DNA of 64,000 nt, from NCBI GenBank assembly GCA_026874595.1, contig CM049318.1, forward strand, positions 30,253,956 to 30,317,955. The letters are read 5' to 3'. The notes below the pieces were generated by a model that was not told the origin of the DNA, searched no databases, and saw nothing but the letters and a program-made list of their open reading frames with translations. Both the position numbers and the translations under genes were made by a program. Shown here piece by piece: positions 1 through 12,530 of the stretch (positions are counted from its first letter, which is position 1; every line of letters starts with the position of its first letter). Origin of the DNA: Sipunculus nudus. Its lineage: Eukaryota > Annelida > Sipuncula > Golfingiida > Sipunculidae.

Positions 1-1121
1 TTCAATCTGCATAATATCTAGTCTCATGGACTACCCAGTCCAAATATATGCCTCCTTCAAAACTGCACCTTTCCTTAAAAACTTCCCCTCTAAGTTCGTA
101 ATAACATATTCAGTCACACAGAAATTGAGAGTATTTGTTAGAAATTTCCCAAATTTGGTCAAGTACCTATTATTATATGTCTCTATCAGACAAAGAAGTA
201 TTAAGCAAATTGGGAGAGGTCATGCAACAATACTCTCTCAGATCTGCTGAAATGAGAAGGAATAACTCAATTGCATTTATACGCATCTCAACAGAAAAAT
301 GGATAAATTTATATAATGACACAACAAAAGGAAAATGATTTTTTTTTTCACCTCAGGTTGGCCACATTTACAGTTAAGTACACATATACATACGTTTACT
401 CCAGGAGGCTGCAAAAAAATTAAAATTTTCCAAAATATTTCTTGAAATATACAGTAATTTTCAATTTGTGAAATCCATTTCACCTTCATCCCTAATCACT
501 CTCAACATACCTCATATGTTCAAACACTGCAATAATATGATGACTGTGAATGAATTAACTTCAGATATTTATGGTCAGAGATGGTTTCCATGAAGACACC
601 ATTGTCTTCAGTTGAGTTCCTTTCACCATCAATCATAATATTTTTATACAGATCAGAGAAACCAGGGTTGGAAAATTTCTGCAATTGCCTAGCCCTGCCT
701 TGGCTTTAGTATTTGCGTTTACAAATAAAATGCTTAAATAATGGTGAAGTAGCCAACTGGAAGCCCAGAATAGGCGATGACTGAATGAACCATGTTTGTT
801 TTGAAAAAGAATCTGGGAAAGAACACTGCTGAAATCACTGGAAAAGACCTTAGTTCAGCAAGTCAGTGATGGGTGGCACTGACCGTCTGGGAACTAGCCA
901 AGATTACCAGCTAGTCCATGAAATAAGAGGGTCAGAAAATTGTAAATTAGTTATACAAGTTAATTGCCGCTAGATGGTGGTACTGTTAATAAGTGCGAAA
1001 CAACGCGTGAACATTTGATTTCTCTGTCAGAAGCAACCATTAAGTCATAACAATTTCATGGACTGGGCCAGTCTAGTCATTACCATTTCTGCTGTCAGTT
1101 TTGCCTGGCAACTGCAGTTCT
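1..1121. other. AT-rich DNA, nothing recognised
   Basis: I see no gene, tandem array or clear repeat boundary here. Short open frames exist on both strands but none has a recognisable domain, splice context or codon bias. Confidence 0.5.
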
Positions 1122-2244
1122 GCAGAAATACCTTTCTGCCCTTGTTTCTGCCATTAGGGCAGAATTACCCTGAAACTGCGATAAAATGAATATAATATTG
1201 CTAACCAACTTAAAATATGATGGAGCAAATACAACAGTATTATAATAGTAATGAAAGTGAACAAAGTGTAAACTTGTGACAGAATATATAAATAATTACA
1301 CAAGGGTCCAGGTACTCCCTGAAGAAGGTCTGAGAAACCTAAACAAAAGGAAGGTTGGGGGGGGGGGGGGGGTGGCTTGACTGATCACTCGGTCAGAAAT
1401 AAGCAAAACATAAGCAAGTTTCCTGTAGAGGTTCAAGTCACAGGCTCTGTTACGTCATCATATTCAGTATATGTCATGCATGAAAGATCACATGATCTTT
1501 CAACATCACTCTCGTTAATATAGTAACCACTTGACTCAGGCTTGTCTACCCTATCCCCTTAGATGCCAAGCCTTAGCAAAATGATACTGGAGCAAGACTC
1601 TGTTGCATTTTTTCAGGTACTAGTGAAACATAAATGTCTATGTAAATAAGTTAATGCATATCAGCAATCCTAAAGGGCTATGATGATGACATTACCTCAG
1701 CCTAGAACCCATGTGCCACACATATGCATCGTCTCCTGCTTTGCAGGAACCTACAGGACAGTACAGGCTCTACAGCTGGAATTGCATACTCCCAGTCAAC
1801 TGAAAATCATGCATCACATAAACCTGAAAATTTTGAGCCAAAAACAGCCCTTTGACTACACTGTTTGAGTCATTACACATGTGATAAAGCTCTTAGTCAT
1901 AAATACAGGCAAATTTGGTGTTACACAAAGTGCTGTTTTTAGCTGGCAATTGAAACCAGATTATAATCCTGTTGCTTAATCCTCCTCTCTCCCTGCCTAG
2001 GACTTGCAAACCTCGCTTGTTACAGAATGTTAAGAGGCACATTGGGCATTGTTATAACTGACTATATTCAATAAAATGACTATAAAACTAAATACATTAA
2101 TAAAAGCTTGCATTCAAAGCAGTTTTTGATTTATTAAGATAACTATCTCTTTTCAAAAACCAATATATATTTTGATAATTTTATCTGTCATTTCTGGTTT
2201 TCTGCCTAATTTCTGCCATCAGCAGGGCAGAAATACCTTTCTGC
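1122..2244. repeat. Stretch bounded by matching small palindromes, possible MITE
   Basis: At 1122-1139 and again at 2227-2244 the same hairpin occurs: GCAGAAA, loop TACC, TTTCTGC. Next to each lies a second TTCTGCC...GGCAGAA element (perfect at 1146-1164, looser before 2233). The clusters sit about 1.1 kb apart and can be aligned both directly and as inverted repeats, because the stems are self-complementary. They could be the ends of a miniature inverted-repeat element or two copies of a small foldback repeat. No target duplication was identified. The interior has no supported gene. Confidence 0.3.
1357..1372 (+). repeat. poly-G run
   Basis: A run of G, one of several G or C homopolymers in the window (others near 3916, 28415, 34899, 38846, 46464, 48682, 56710, 58119, 59678 and 59718). 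Exact lengths of such runs are unreliable in assemblies. Confidence 0.9.
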
Positions 2245-2450
2245 AGTATTTGGATTATTACTATTTACGTGGATTATTTATATAAAAGGACTCTTGTTGA
2301 GCTGTGACAGTGGTGTTATCCATGCAGAAATCAAAGCCTAGGATCCGGACACTCTGGCACTGTACCTTTTATCGTTATACTGTGTAATTGTATTGATTTA
2401 GTGTGTTGAAATGTTAGGATTGTTCTAAGAATAAATTATAATTATTTGTT

Positions 2451-3045
2451 AACACAAGGGACCCATGGGTCACGGCGCTCAGCTGTTATATATGATAAAA
2501 AATATGATTTTGAAATGAGGCACATGCTATTTTTGTGTGGAAATAAATATAAGCTGTACGTATTATGAGTTGTTGGTGTTTAGATTATGTATGATTTTGA
2601 TAGTTTCTTTGGAGACAGGGAAGAGATTTATATCATTTATTTTATTTACAAATGGAGTGCTATTGTCATACAGATTTTGACTTGGTCAGCACATATAAGA
2701 TAAGAGTTTAACTATTAATTAAAATTTAATAACAAATATTGTGCCAAATATTTTTTTTTATAAAAATAAAAAGAGAATCATATGATTTTTTAATAAAATA
2801 TAACTGAAATGATTATTAAAATAATATTATAGAATATATTCATGAATGTCTTCATGAAAACATTTTGAAAGTATTTGCACTGGTATTCAAATACTTTCAT
2901 TTTTACCTGAATTCCCATTTTATGAAAGAAATTTTACAATGGAGTACATATTCATATTCGTTTTGAAATACATTTGCAAAGTATTCACACCATGTTTGGT
3001 ATTTATTCAGTTTTAACCAAACAATGATGTTGAGAATCCAGAATA
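2451..3045 (+). repeat. Interspersed repeat with CATGGGTC head, copy 1
   Basis: It begins with a head containing GACCCATGGGTC (itself a palindrome) followed by GCTCAGCTG, then about 560 bp of AT-rich sequence. Most of it matches 7206-7810: shared stretches include the TTATATATGAT after the head, the GGAGACAGGGAAGAG stretch near 2612, and the tail covering the 'tttttacctg' and 'ttggtatttattcag' areas. Non-coding. Class not established; the head matches those at 7210, 13671, 20573, 23969 and 55843. Confidence 0.6.
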
Positions 3046-3052
3046 TAAAGAA

Positions 3053-3180
3053 AGGAACCATGGGTCACAGGGCCAAGCTTAAGTTTTAAATTTTTGCAAA
3101 TGCAAAATATGAAAAATATTCTATTTTTATGTTTTTCATTTATATAAGCATATGAGAAGCTAAGAGGAAAGGGGCCCTCC
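3053..3180 (+). repeat. Head fragment of an interspersed repeat
   Basis: A degraded head (GGAACCATGGGTCAC) is followed by sequence similar to that after the head at 23969: a TTTTGCAAATGCAAAATAT-like stretch, then a purine-rich AGGAAAGGGGCCC segment matching 24075-24095. It directly abuts the end of the 2451-3045 repeat, suggesting nesting or tandem joining. Confidence 0.5.
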
Positions 3181-3900
3181 TACTTGGTTATAGTAAAGTT
3201 CTAAATATATGATTGCAAACTAATACTCTGAAAAGACTGTCATGAAGAAAAACAGTAAAAATATTTTTAGATACTGTGAGGTATATGAAAAATTTACAGA
3301 TGGACAGGCATGTGGACCAAATGGACTAATACCTTTATTTCACTTTCAAGGGAATAATGCATTTAAGTTTATATGTAAGCCTATTTTTTTTAGCATATCC
3401 TCTTTTTCCATTAATAATTTTTATCTGACTCATTTTTTTTATTTACAAGTGTTATAAATTTGTTAAAAAAAAAGGAAAATATGAGTTAAAATATTAGAAT
3501 TCTAAGTTTGCACATTGGAGTTTTCAATACATGCTTAATTTTATTCACCAAAATAAAATAAAAGATTCAGTAAATTTGATAAAATAAAAACATCTTTTCA
3601 AATAAAGTATACACACTGTTGGTTGAATGAGGGACAAACAATATCATTATGCTAATTACAATCTCAGCTATAATTAATTACTGGAATTAATAGTCAATTT
3701 CACACCTGGTGAAGTTTTACTCTTCTGAAGTAAAGCATTACTTATCTGATGAACATCCACACTTTCATAGCAATACATCACTGTGTGGACACAATTAAAT
3801 GTGCAATTTAATCATTGTACCCCTGGTGGTACAATACAAAATCTAAAATGTAGCATAGCCAAGAATAAAATAAAATACAGTAAATTATAACATTCATCTA
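3181..3900. other. AT-rich stretch, nothing recognised
   Basis: AT-rich with no supported gene. It may be interior to a larger repeat running from the head at 2451 or 3053 to the tail hairpin at 5479. Confidence 0.4.
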
Positions 3901-5480
3901 GTTTATGCATGAGCTGGGGGGTGGGGGGGGGGGGGAGTGCAGGGCAGAGGGGAAGCCTGCTGCTAGTGGCCAAGCTGACCCAAGACAAGCTGCCTGGGGT
4001 GGGTTACATAATGCAAGTGAAGGCTGTACTACTAGGTGGGCTAGTTGTAAACAACACTTGACATGGTGTATGAAAACATGAATAAAAGCTATTCTTTCCA
4101 ATTAATTTCTTTGAAATTTCAGATTTTAAAAGATAAAATCCTTATGTATATATGCTGTGAAAATTAAATCAACAGTGCCAAAGTTGGACAAAATTTAAGG
4201 TATTGATTTTTTATTCATGCTAATAACTTGAAAAATTTGCAAAATTCAGATCTAATTTTGGGTAAACAATTGAATCTTGATTATATAAAGTTATATTCCT
4301 GAAAAAAAGTCTCTAGGTTCAGCAATTCTCATGTTAGGTGAGTAAATATATTTTCTAATTTTTAAAAAAATTGCATTATGTTTTGGCCCATAACTTCAAA
4401 ATAATACCAAATACTGACCTAATTTTTGGGATGTTCATAGAAAATGTATGAAAGAATGTGAATACTGAATACGATCAAAAACAGATCAGTGGTTTTGATA
4501 TTAGGCAGCCTTGAAGTGTAACAATGGCTTTTTTTATGAAAAACAGAGTTTTTTTCCTTAATATTTCGAAGGAACGAAGTCCTAATGACCCAATTTTCGG
4601 TATGATAGGAGATTTTGGGGTCATAAAAAAATTATGCCAACAGATTGGGGAGCATAGAGATGTGCACTAAATAACCTACAGTCATCAAAGTGGACTGCTT
4701 GACAATGACTAAGGGAATACAACAAGAGCCTCCAAAAAATTCAATAACTAGCCTAATTTTGCAGCTTTTATTTTCAAATTTCAGATTTTAACAGATTAAA
4801 TCTTTGTGTATACATGCTGTGAAAATTAAATCCACAGTACTTACAGGAAAAATATGTGCCGTGGCCAAAGTTGGGCAAAATTTAAGGTACCAATTTTATA
4901 TTTTTGCCAATATTTAAAAAAAATTAACAGAATTTTGATCTTATGTTTGGTATACAATTAAATTTTGATTAATTAAAGTTGTTTTACTGGAAAAAAGTCC
5001 CTACCTTTAACACTTTTGGTCTTAAGTGACCAAATATCTTCCTGATTTTTTTACAAAGTCCATTATGTTTGGGGCCATAACTTTTTTAAATTATATAAAA
5101 CTGACTTAATATCTGGCATGTACATAGGAACTATATAGAGGAATATTTATGGTAAATATGAAGAAAACCAGATGAGTGGTTTTGATATTAGACAGTCCTG
5201 AAGTGTGATAATAGATTTCAAATAAAAAATTGAGGTTTTTCCTTAATATCTTGAAGGAACGAAGTCCTATTGACCCAATTTTCGGCATGGTAGGAGATTT
5301 TGGGGACATCTAACAGTATGCCAAATTTCAGATTCGTAGGTCCAACGGTGTTGAAACGTGCCAGTCTTACGGATGGATATCCAGACAGACGGACGGACGG
5401 ACAGACAGATAGAAGGACGGACGACGGACAATGGACCACGACTATAGCTCAGATGACTTAAAGTCAGCTGAGCTAAAAAC
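3901..5480 (+). repeat. Interspersed repeat family A, copy 1, with 3' hairpin tail
   Basis: Related to 8690-9897, 25540-25960 and 28560-29214. Landmarks in order are a TTGACATGGTG-like stretch, GCTGTGAAAATTAAATC, GGGCAAAATTTAAGGTA, GTGGTTTTGATATTAGGCAG, GAAGGAACGAAGTCCT, GATTTTGGGGACATCTAAC, a GGAC/GACA tetranucleotide run (5390-5425) and a terminal hairpin (TAGCTCAG ... CTGAGCTA, about 5444-5475) followed by AAAAA. This copy has an internal duplication: 4100-4650 is repeated by 4750-5300. The 60-125 codon open frames on the minus strand are repeat-derived and not genes. Confidence 0.65.
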
Positions 5481-7205
5481 ACTGACTTCTTTATTCGTTC
5501 CCCTAGACATTTTACACTGCCTAGTGTTACAGAATCTGTTTTTTTATCTCTGTTACAAGATTTGTGTTGGTCATGATGACGTGATCTGTTGTTATTAGGT
5601 TCCGTAACAATATAACAACCTTTGAACACACCGTTCATTGTCATATTGTTTTCATATTTAATTTATATACATGTTTATATATAATTTCAATGAGTAAGTA
5701 TCATTTGGAATTAAGGTTTCAAAATCTTTAACACAGTTCCCAATGTGGTGAGTGAAGCAATTTGATTCAGATTTTTTTTTTTTCAAACTAATAGTTCCCC
5801 ATTTTATTATAAAAAAAATATCCTCTCAAGTGAATATAGAAAATATCTTTTTTATTCAACAGGATAAAAAGAAGTATTGCTGTTATTGTCTTTTTCATAC
5901 ATGCATCATTAACAATGACTATAGCTAACAAAAAAGTGCAGACAGTTACTTGATATATGTCTATTCCAAAGGTATGTTAACAATGGAAAAAGTGAAAAAA
6001 ATTAAGTGCATTTAAAAAAGTCATCTCCAAAACAAAGACTAGTAAACACCATCCTATAAATTAAGGGATTGTATGACTTTCCAGACTTCTTTAACTCAGT
6101 AATTTTTCATATTACTTTTATCACTTATTGACAATAACAAAGTAAGAAGAATGAGTAAGCTAGGGCATTATTCTGTTGGTCTTATTAAATATATTATTGA
6201 TATATATATTAAAATGGTAAAAATGTCATCAAAATAAATATGGATGCAGATTCATTGCCATCAACTTAGGTCATGATTGAATGCAACAGATATAGATTAT
6301 ATGCTACTGCCCAAAAGGGCTGATATGTAGTACGTGCTGTGAAGAGAAGAGACTGACCAAAAAGCTGAATTATTAATTAATTGCAAAAATGATAAACAAA
6401 ACTGTTACTTTTAGCTTAGTTGCATATCTTTTTTAGCAATAAAATTAAATGTGCTCTGTTAGACCCAAAATTAGCCTTAATTACTAAACCTTTAGTGTAA
6501 AAGGGCCCTTGTATGCAAAGACAGAACTTGAACACACTTTAAATTGTTATGTGGTATCAGGGACACTATTGTTTATGTTCTTTCATAATTTACATAGGGC
6601 AAATATATTCATGTAAACTACAGATGACACACCAGATGATTTGTTGTTGTAATAACTATATAAGATTCAGAAGCCACTACATGTACTTGTTTGAAAAGAT
6701 TTTTTAACAAATCATGACAGTATTTTTAAACCATATTTGATTAAATTCTTTTAATGGTATACCCAATGTGTCGACCTGAGACAGCAGATTGAATATGTTT
6801 GCCAAATGGCAGTACCATGAGGTATTTCAAGATACAGGGATCAAGAATGAAGGGCTTGGTTTTGTTAGGGGTGTTTGGTCCAGTTGAGAATCTACCTGTA
6901 TAGAGATTTTGGTGGAAAGGGGGCTTGTATCGGCAAAGTTTATAGAGTGGAATAACTCATCCTTTAGACCACACCCTAATTCTCAACTTAGAGCAGGATG
7001 TATTTATTAACAAAGAAGTGATATTTAAACTACAACTGATAGTTTAAATGAACAACAAAGCAAATGTAGAAGGTATAAAGGAAATGAGATAAAAAAAAAA
7101 TTCAACATATTGACCTCATATATATAACAAATCCTGTAAAATCAGGAATTTTCATGATTTTATTCGTTTGGAAATCGATTCAGCATGTTCTAATACCTGG
7201 AATTA
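5481..7205. other. Unassigned AT-rich DNA
   Basis: No gene, tandem array or repeat boundary is visible. It lies between the tail of one repeat (5480) and the head of the next (7210). Confidence 0.45.
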
Positions 7206-7810
7206 AAATCAAGGGACCCATGGGTCGATCAAGGGGCTCAGCTGTTATATATGATCACAAAATATGATTTGGAAGAGGAGGTAGGAAAAAGCTGGTTTTG
7301 TGAGGTAATATAAGCTCTATTATGAGTTGATGGTGTTTAACTCAAGTTATGTAAGATTTTGATAATATCCATGGAGACAGGGAAGAGGATTGATATCACT
7401 AATATTATTTAGTTGGAAATATTTTGACTTGGACATAAAACTTTACTTACATTGCAGCAGAATTATTTGAAAAGTTAAATTATTTATATAAAATTAATAA
7501 CAAATAATGTGTCAAGTATAATTTAAATTAAAAATTATAAAAGTATCATCTGTTTTTGTTTTCATCAAAGATTTTTTATAACAATATTATTGAAATAAAT
7601 GATTATTAAAATAATATTATAGAATATACTCATGAATGCAGTTGTGTTCAAATACCTTCATTTTTACCTGTATCCCTATCCTTATACATGAAATTATGGA
7701 GTGCATATTCATATTTGCATTCAAATACATTTGCAATGTACTGCACCATGTCTGGTATTTATTCAGTTTCAACAAAACAAAGTTCTTGAGTATCGAGAAT
7801 AAACAAATAT
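7206..7810 (+). repeat. Interspersed repeat with CATGGGTC head, copy 2
   Basis: Partner of 2451-3045, about 4.75 kb away in the same orientation. The head GACCCATGGGTC is followed by GGGGCTCAGCTG and then the same order of segments: TTATATATGAT, TATTATGAGTTG, GGAGACAGGGAAGAGGAT, a GATTATTAAAATAATATTA stretch, and the terminal 'tggtatttattcagttt' area. The many small substitutions and indels indicate an old copy. Confidence 0.6.
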
Positions 7811-8689
7811 CACAAATTTAAATCATGATAATAAGTACATGGTTTTATGAATTTTATTTATATTAAAAAAATAAAACTATGATATTCCCTTTGGACTACC
7901 TTCACATCAATCTATGAACTAGACATAGCAAGAGTCTTATGACAATTATTAACATTACAGAAATCATAATGAGAACTTGTCTAAGATCTGATTTTTTATC
8001 ATATTCAATTTTTTTATAAAAAAAATGTATCAGAAAAAAATTTGAAGTATCTCAGCCATTATGTGTAAAAAATAACCCGAGGATAAGAACACCCTATAAA
8101 TTATACAAGGAGAAACCTAAAGATGGGCAAGTGAAATTTTATTAACTGAAATATAGGAACCAGTAATGTAAATTTTGATTATTTACATAGTCTTGTGACA
8201 GCTGTTACAGCCAAATGTCTGAATGTCATAAGTGAAACATATTGTTTTCTTAATCATTACTTGTTTGAGTAATATTCAAAAATTTTGACATTTTAACTTT
8301 TTTTTATAAATTTTGAATTAAATATAAATTAACAAGCTGAAACGCTTGGAAAAGACCTGGGAATTTAATTTATATTATCAACTGCATCTTTGTCAATCAT
8401 TAATTTCCTTCATATAATCCCTATTAGTATAGAACAATATAATTATTTTTTTTTCATTATTAAAATTGAAAAGAAAAATACCATAGGTGACTCAATGGTG
8501 TTATTTGAAATACATTTTCATCAATCCATACAAAATCCATAAAACATCAGTATGTGTAAGTTAATTCTCTGTTACTCATCAACTGTCAAATTCCTTTTCT
8601 ATTGATTATTTTTTTAAAGTTGTTACTATAGACCTATAAAAATTTATTGATTCATTGTTTACTGCTATGCTGTTGGTCTAAACAACTAA
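7811..8689. other. Unassigned AT-rich DNA
   Basis: AT-rich with no supported feature. It occupies the same relative place as 3046-3900 but I could not align the two by eye. Confidence 0.4.
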
Positions 8690-9897
8690 TAGATGAGCTA
8701 GGTTGGACACCTGGATCAGCTGTGGCCAGCAATAAGCTGCCCAGCTGCGAGTATATACCCCACGTCAAGCGTGCATAATTGGCCTGAAAGGTCAAGTAGA
8801 GGACATACAGGTGACTGAAGAGGGGCTGGGTAGAGCCTGGGTCTGACATGGTCTCATAAAAAACTTTAATAAAAGCTACAGTTTTTGGCCAATTTTTTTC
8901 AACTTTCAAAACTAACAAGTTGAAATCCTTTTTCTGCATGATATGAAAATTATATCAACAGTGCTTACAGGAAACAAACATGCCATGATCAAAATTAGGC
9001 AAAATTTAAGGTACTGATTTGATATTTATACTAATTACTTATAAAATTTGAAAAATTCAGAACTAATTTCAGGTATACAATAGAATCTTGATTAAATAAA
9101 GTTATATCAATGACAAAAAAAAAAAAGAAATCTCTAGCTTCAGCAATTTTCATGTTTTTGGAGTAAATATATTTCTTGTTCACAAAGTGCATTATGTTCG
9201 GGCCAATAACTTAAAACAATTTCGCAATACTGACATCATTTCTTGCATGTACATAGCCAATGTATAGAAAAATATGTATATTATATATCATCAAAGTCAG
9301 ATCAGTGGTTTTGATATTAGGCAGTCTTGTGTAACAATGGGTTTTTAATGGAAAAATGAAGTTTTTCATTAATATCTCGAAGGAATTAAGTCCTTGTGAC
9401 CAAATTCTTGGCATGATAGTGGATTTTGGAGACATCTAACTGTATTCCAAATTTTAGGAACTGAGAGGCGAAGCTAGGGAGCTGAGCTCTAGCAAACTGC
9501 ATAACACTAGCTTGAATGTAAACAATATATGGCATGGTGCTTGAAAACTTGAATAAAATCTACAGTTTTTGATCAAATGGTTTCAATTTTTTGTGTTAAC
9601 AGATGAAATGCTAACAAATACATGCTGTGAAAATTAAATCCACAGCAGTTACAGAAAAAAAATGTGCAATGGTCAAAGTTGGGCAAAATTTAAGGTACCA
9701 ATTTTTTTTTTTTTTCACAAAGACCCAGTTTTGAGCTTGGTAGGAGATCGTGGGGACATCTAACATTACGCTGATTTTTGTATTCCTAAGGTCTTACGGT
9801 TTCAAAACATGCCAGTTTAATGGACGTACGGACGGCAGCAGACAGACAAAGGACAACGACTATAGCTCAGATGACTTATAGTCAGCTGAGCTGAAAA
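8690..9897 (+). repeat. Interspersed repeat family A, copy 2, with 3' hairpin tail
   Basis: It carries the family A landmarks (ACATGGTCTC / GGCATGGTGCTTG, GTGAAAATTAAATCCACAGC, GGGCAAAATTTAAGGTACC, GTGGTTTTGATATTAGGCAG, GGGGACATCTAAC). It ends with a GGACG-rich stretch, a hairpin at 9863-9893 (TAGCTCAG, AT, GACT, loop TAT, AGTC, AG, CTGAGCT) and A-rich sequence. As in copy 1, the 5' module is present twice (8880-9050 and 9530-9710). A minus-strand open frame of 95 codons at 8652-8939 is not a gene. Confidence 0.65.
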
Positions 9898-10985
9898 AAT
9901 CATTAAAATTTGATGAGTCATGTTTTATTACCAAAAGCCTGATCTGAAAGTGGTAAATGGCAGCCATCTTGAAAATTGCCACCATCTTTAAATTTTTGTT
10001 GGCTTAAGTTCCTTATGAAAAAGATAGGCCCTCTGCATTACACATACCAAATTTAGTGCTTCTGTCACCAGCTGAAGTATTCTGTACCTATCAGCTGGTC
10101 TCAAAGATATAAATAGATCCAGACTTAACTTTGGTCTGTTACCAAATTGAAATAGTTGGCAGTCTTCAAAGCTACTAATAGATACAGACACAATCTGGCA
10201 TGTTGGGTAATCTGTTTAAACATACTGAAAGTCTTTGGCTAAAAAGTTTTATTTAACCTGACAATTATTATCATATCCATCAATCATATCGGATTTTTTT
10301 ATCAGAATGTTTAAAACAATAAGCGGTCCTTTCATTGTTAAAGATCCAATAATTCTGTCAATAATCATGAGTGCTCATTCAGGCACAAAGTTTATTGATC
10401 TTGCTATTTTTAGGGAATATATACTGTAATTAACCCCGACCTAATGTTTAAAAGATTGAGAACTTAAATGTTTTTCATCACCAAAAAAATATTTACATTA
10501 TTATCAATTACACCAGGTTATAATACCATGGCCACTCACTTGAAATCCAAATAAACATTTACTGCAATTAAGGCAGTTTACATGATCGAAAGGAATAATT
10601 GCCCAGTAAAACCTATCTGGCTGCTCTGCCTTACCACATGACATACTCCCGTAGTAAAACGCATAATTACTCATATTTCATTTAATTATGGAGCAAATCC
10701 AACCAATTCTTAACAAAACTGTAAGTTGTATATTTGTGCAAATGTAACAGAACACCTGTATAGTAACACTTCTTACACACCAGTGAAAATTGAAATGTAT
10801 TAAAATGATTTGCTACTTTTTGAATTGTGAATTGAATTTGAATTGAATAAAAAATTATTTGAATTGAATGGGAAATGATATTTTTCTTCAGCACACTGAA
10901 TCAAATTGAATTGGAATTTAAGTTTCATAAAAGTTCTTAAATTGGAATTGAAAAATTTGCATCCATTGACACCAGGTCTGCCCTT
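9898..10985. other. Unassigned DNA, traces of old repeats
   Basis: No gene is supported. 10130-10290 resembles 26510-26600 (the 'acatactgaaag ... tttggct' area) and 10320-10360 resembles 26650-26690 (CTTTCATTGTTAAAG), so an old dispersed repeat lies at both places. A GAATTGAATTGAATT-like stretch occurs near 10815-10930. Confidence 0.4.
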
Positions 10986-11870
10986 ACAGAAAAAAAGCAT
11001 AGTTTAAGCACAGTCAAGAAGCACAGAAAAAGCACAATAGAAGTATGAATGGAGCATGCTTTAAGCACAGTTTAGGCATATAAAAAGCACCTTTTAAGCA
11101 TATTCAGAATGTGCTTAAATGTTACTGCAATTGAAATGGCACACAGAAAATATTTGAGCAGGAGCACTATAAAAGCACCAAAAAAGCATACTTAGAGCAC
11201 TTTTGAAGCACATTTTCAGCACATGAGAAGTATTCATTGAAGCACAGAAAAAGCACACCTGGAGCACTTTTGAAGCACAGTTTCAGCACATGAGAAGTAC
11301 TCATGGAAGCACAGAAAAAGCATACCTGGAGCACTTTTTAAGCACATATTCAACCTATTAGAAGTATTCATGGAAGCACAGAAAAAGCATACTTGGGGCA
11401 CTTTTGAAGCACAGTTTCAGCACATGAAAAGTATTCATGGAAGCACAGAAAAGCATACTTGGAGCACTTTTTAAGCACATATTCAGCACATGAAAGTATT
11501 TACGGAAGCACATAAAAAGCATACTTTTTAAGCACATATTCAGCACATGAAAAGTATTCATGAAAGCACAGAAAAAGCACATTTTGAGCACTTCTGAAGT
11601 ACAGTTTCAGCACATTAGAAGCACACCTGAAGCACTAATGGAAGCACAGAATAAGCACAACTGGAGCACTTCTGAAGTACAATTTCAGCACATTAGAAGC
11701 ACATGTGAAGCACCCATGAAAGCACAGAATAAGCATAATTTGAGCACTTCTGAAGTACAGTTTCAGCACATTAGAAGCACACCTGAAGCACTCTTGGAAG
11801 CACAGAATCAGCACTTTTCGAACACTCCTGAAGTAGTTTCATCATATAGGAAGCACATCTGAAGACATAC
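10986..11870 (+). repeat. AGCAC-rich minisatellite array
   Basis: Degenerate tandem array built on AAGCAC/GGAGCAC words. The phrase GAAGCACAGAAAAAGCA recurs at about 11238, 11305, 11371, 11439, 11504, 11562, 11641, 11719 and 11796. Spacing is 65-68 bp in the first part and about 77-79 bp in the last part, where an extra GAAGCACACCT block is added. Because several units are multiples of three or nearly so, open frames persist: about 100 codons on + (11560-11862) and 77 codons on - (11358-11591). Both read as simple repeats, so I treat them as by-products and not genes. Confidence 0.8.
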
Positions 11871-12530
11871 AAGATACAACAGGAATCAACAAACCATGAG
11901 CACTTAAAAACATGATCTTTAGCATACAACCCATTCATCTAAAGAAATGGACAAACTGAATGCAAGATTTTATTAAGTTTATTCAGAATTATCATTGTTC
12001 AAGATGAACTCTGGTTTTTTGAAGGCTGAACTGTTATCTGGCTTTCCAGTACAGCTTATCACCTTGCAAAATACCCAGTATCTTCATTTTTGGCAACCAT
12101 TTCCTGCATTATACATCATTTATTTTTTTTCAAACTGCATGCATTAACTATTGAAATTATCAAAGTCTTTAACAAATTGAAGTTAACCCTCATTTTATGC
12201 ACTGTTTATAACAGAAAATACAATATTTTGAACAGTGACAACCATGTCATTTGAAGCCATATTTGAATTTATGAGTATTCATTCTTTTTATATTTTTAAA
12301 AGTGTAACACATTGGGAAATAAGTAATCATATACCTTAATTCTTTAGGTTTCAAGGCATGTTTTGAACATATTGTAAACACAAAGATCTGTGTTTCACTT
12401 AGTAATGTTTAACTCACTTCAGTTGAAAAGGTTTTCCCTCCTGTTTAGTACACATGTTGCTGCGTGGCCTTGACCTTTTCATATGCTGCCCTCTACCAGG
12501 GTGCAAACTAAACTATGATATTCCATTCTT
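11871..12530. other. Unassigned spacer between AGCAC-rich blocks
   Basis: Non-repetitive AT-rich DNA with no supported gene. It separates the dense AGCAC array from a second, more diffuse AGCAC-bearing block. Confidence 0.4.

Noticed and set aside
5218-5644. Overlapping minus-strand frames of 73-125 codons
   Set aside because: They lie across the GGAC run and hairpin tail of family A; equivalent frames reappear at other copies such as 15352-15567 because of the shared repeat, not because of a gene.
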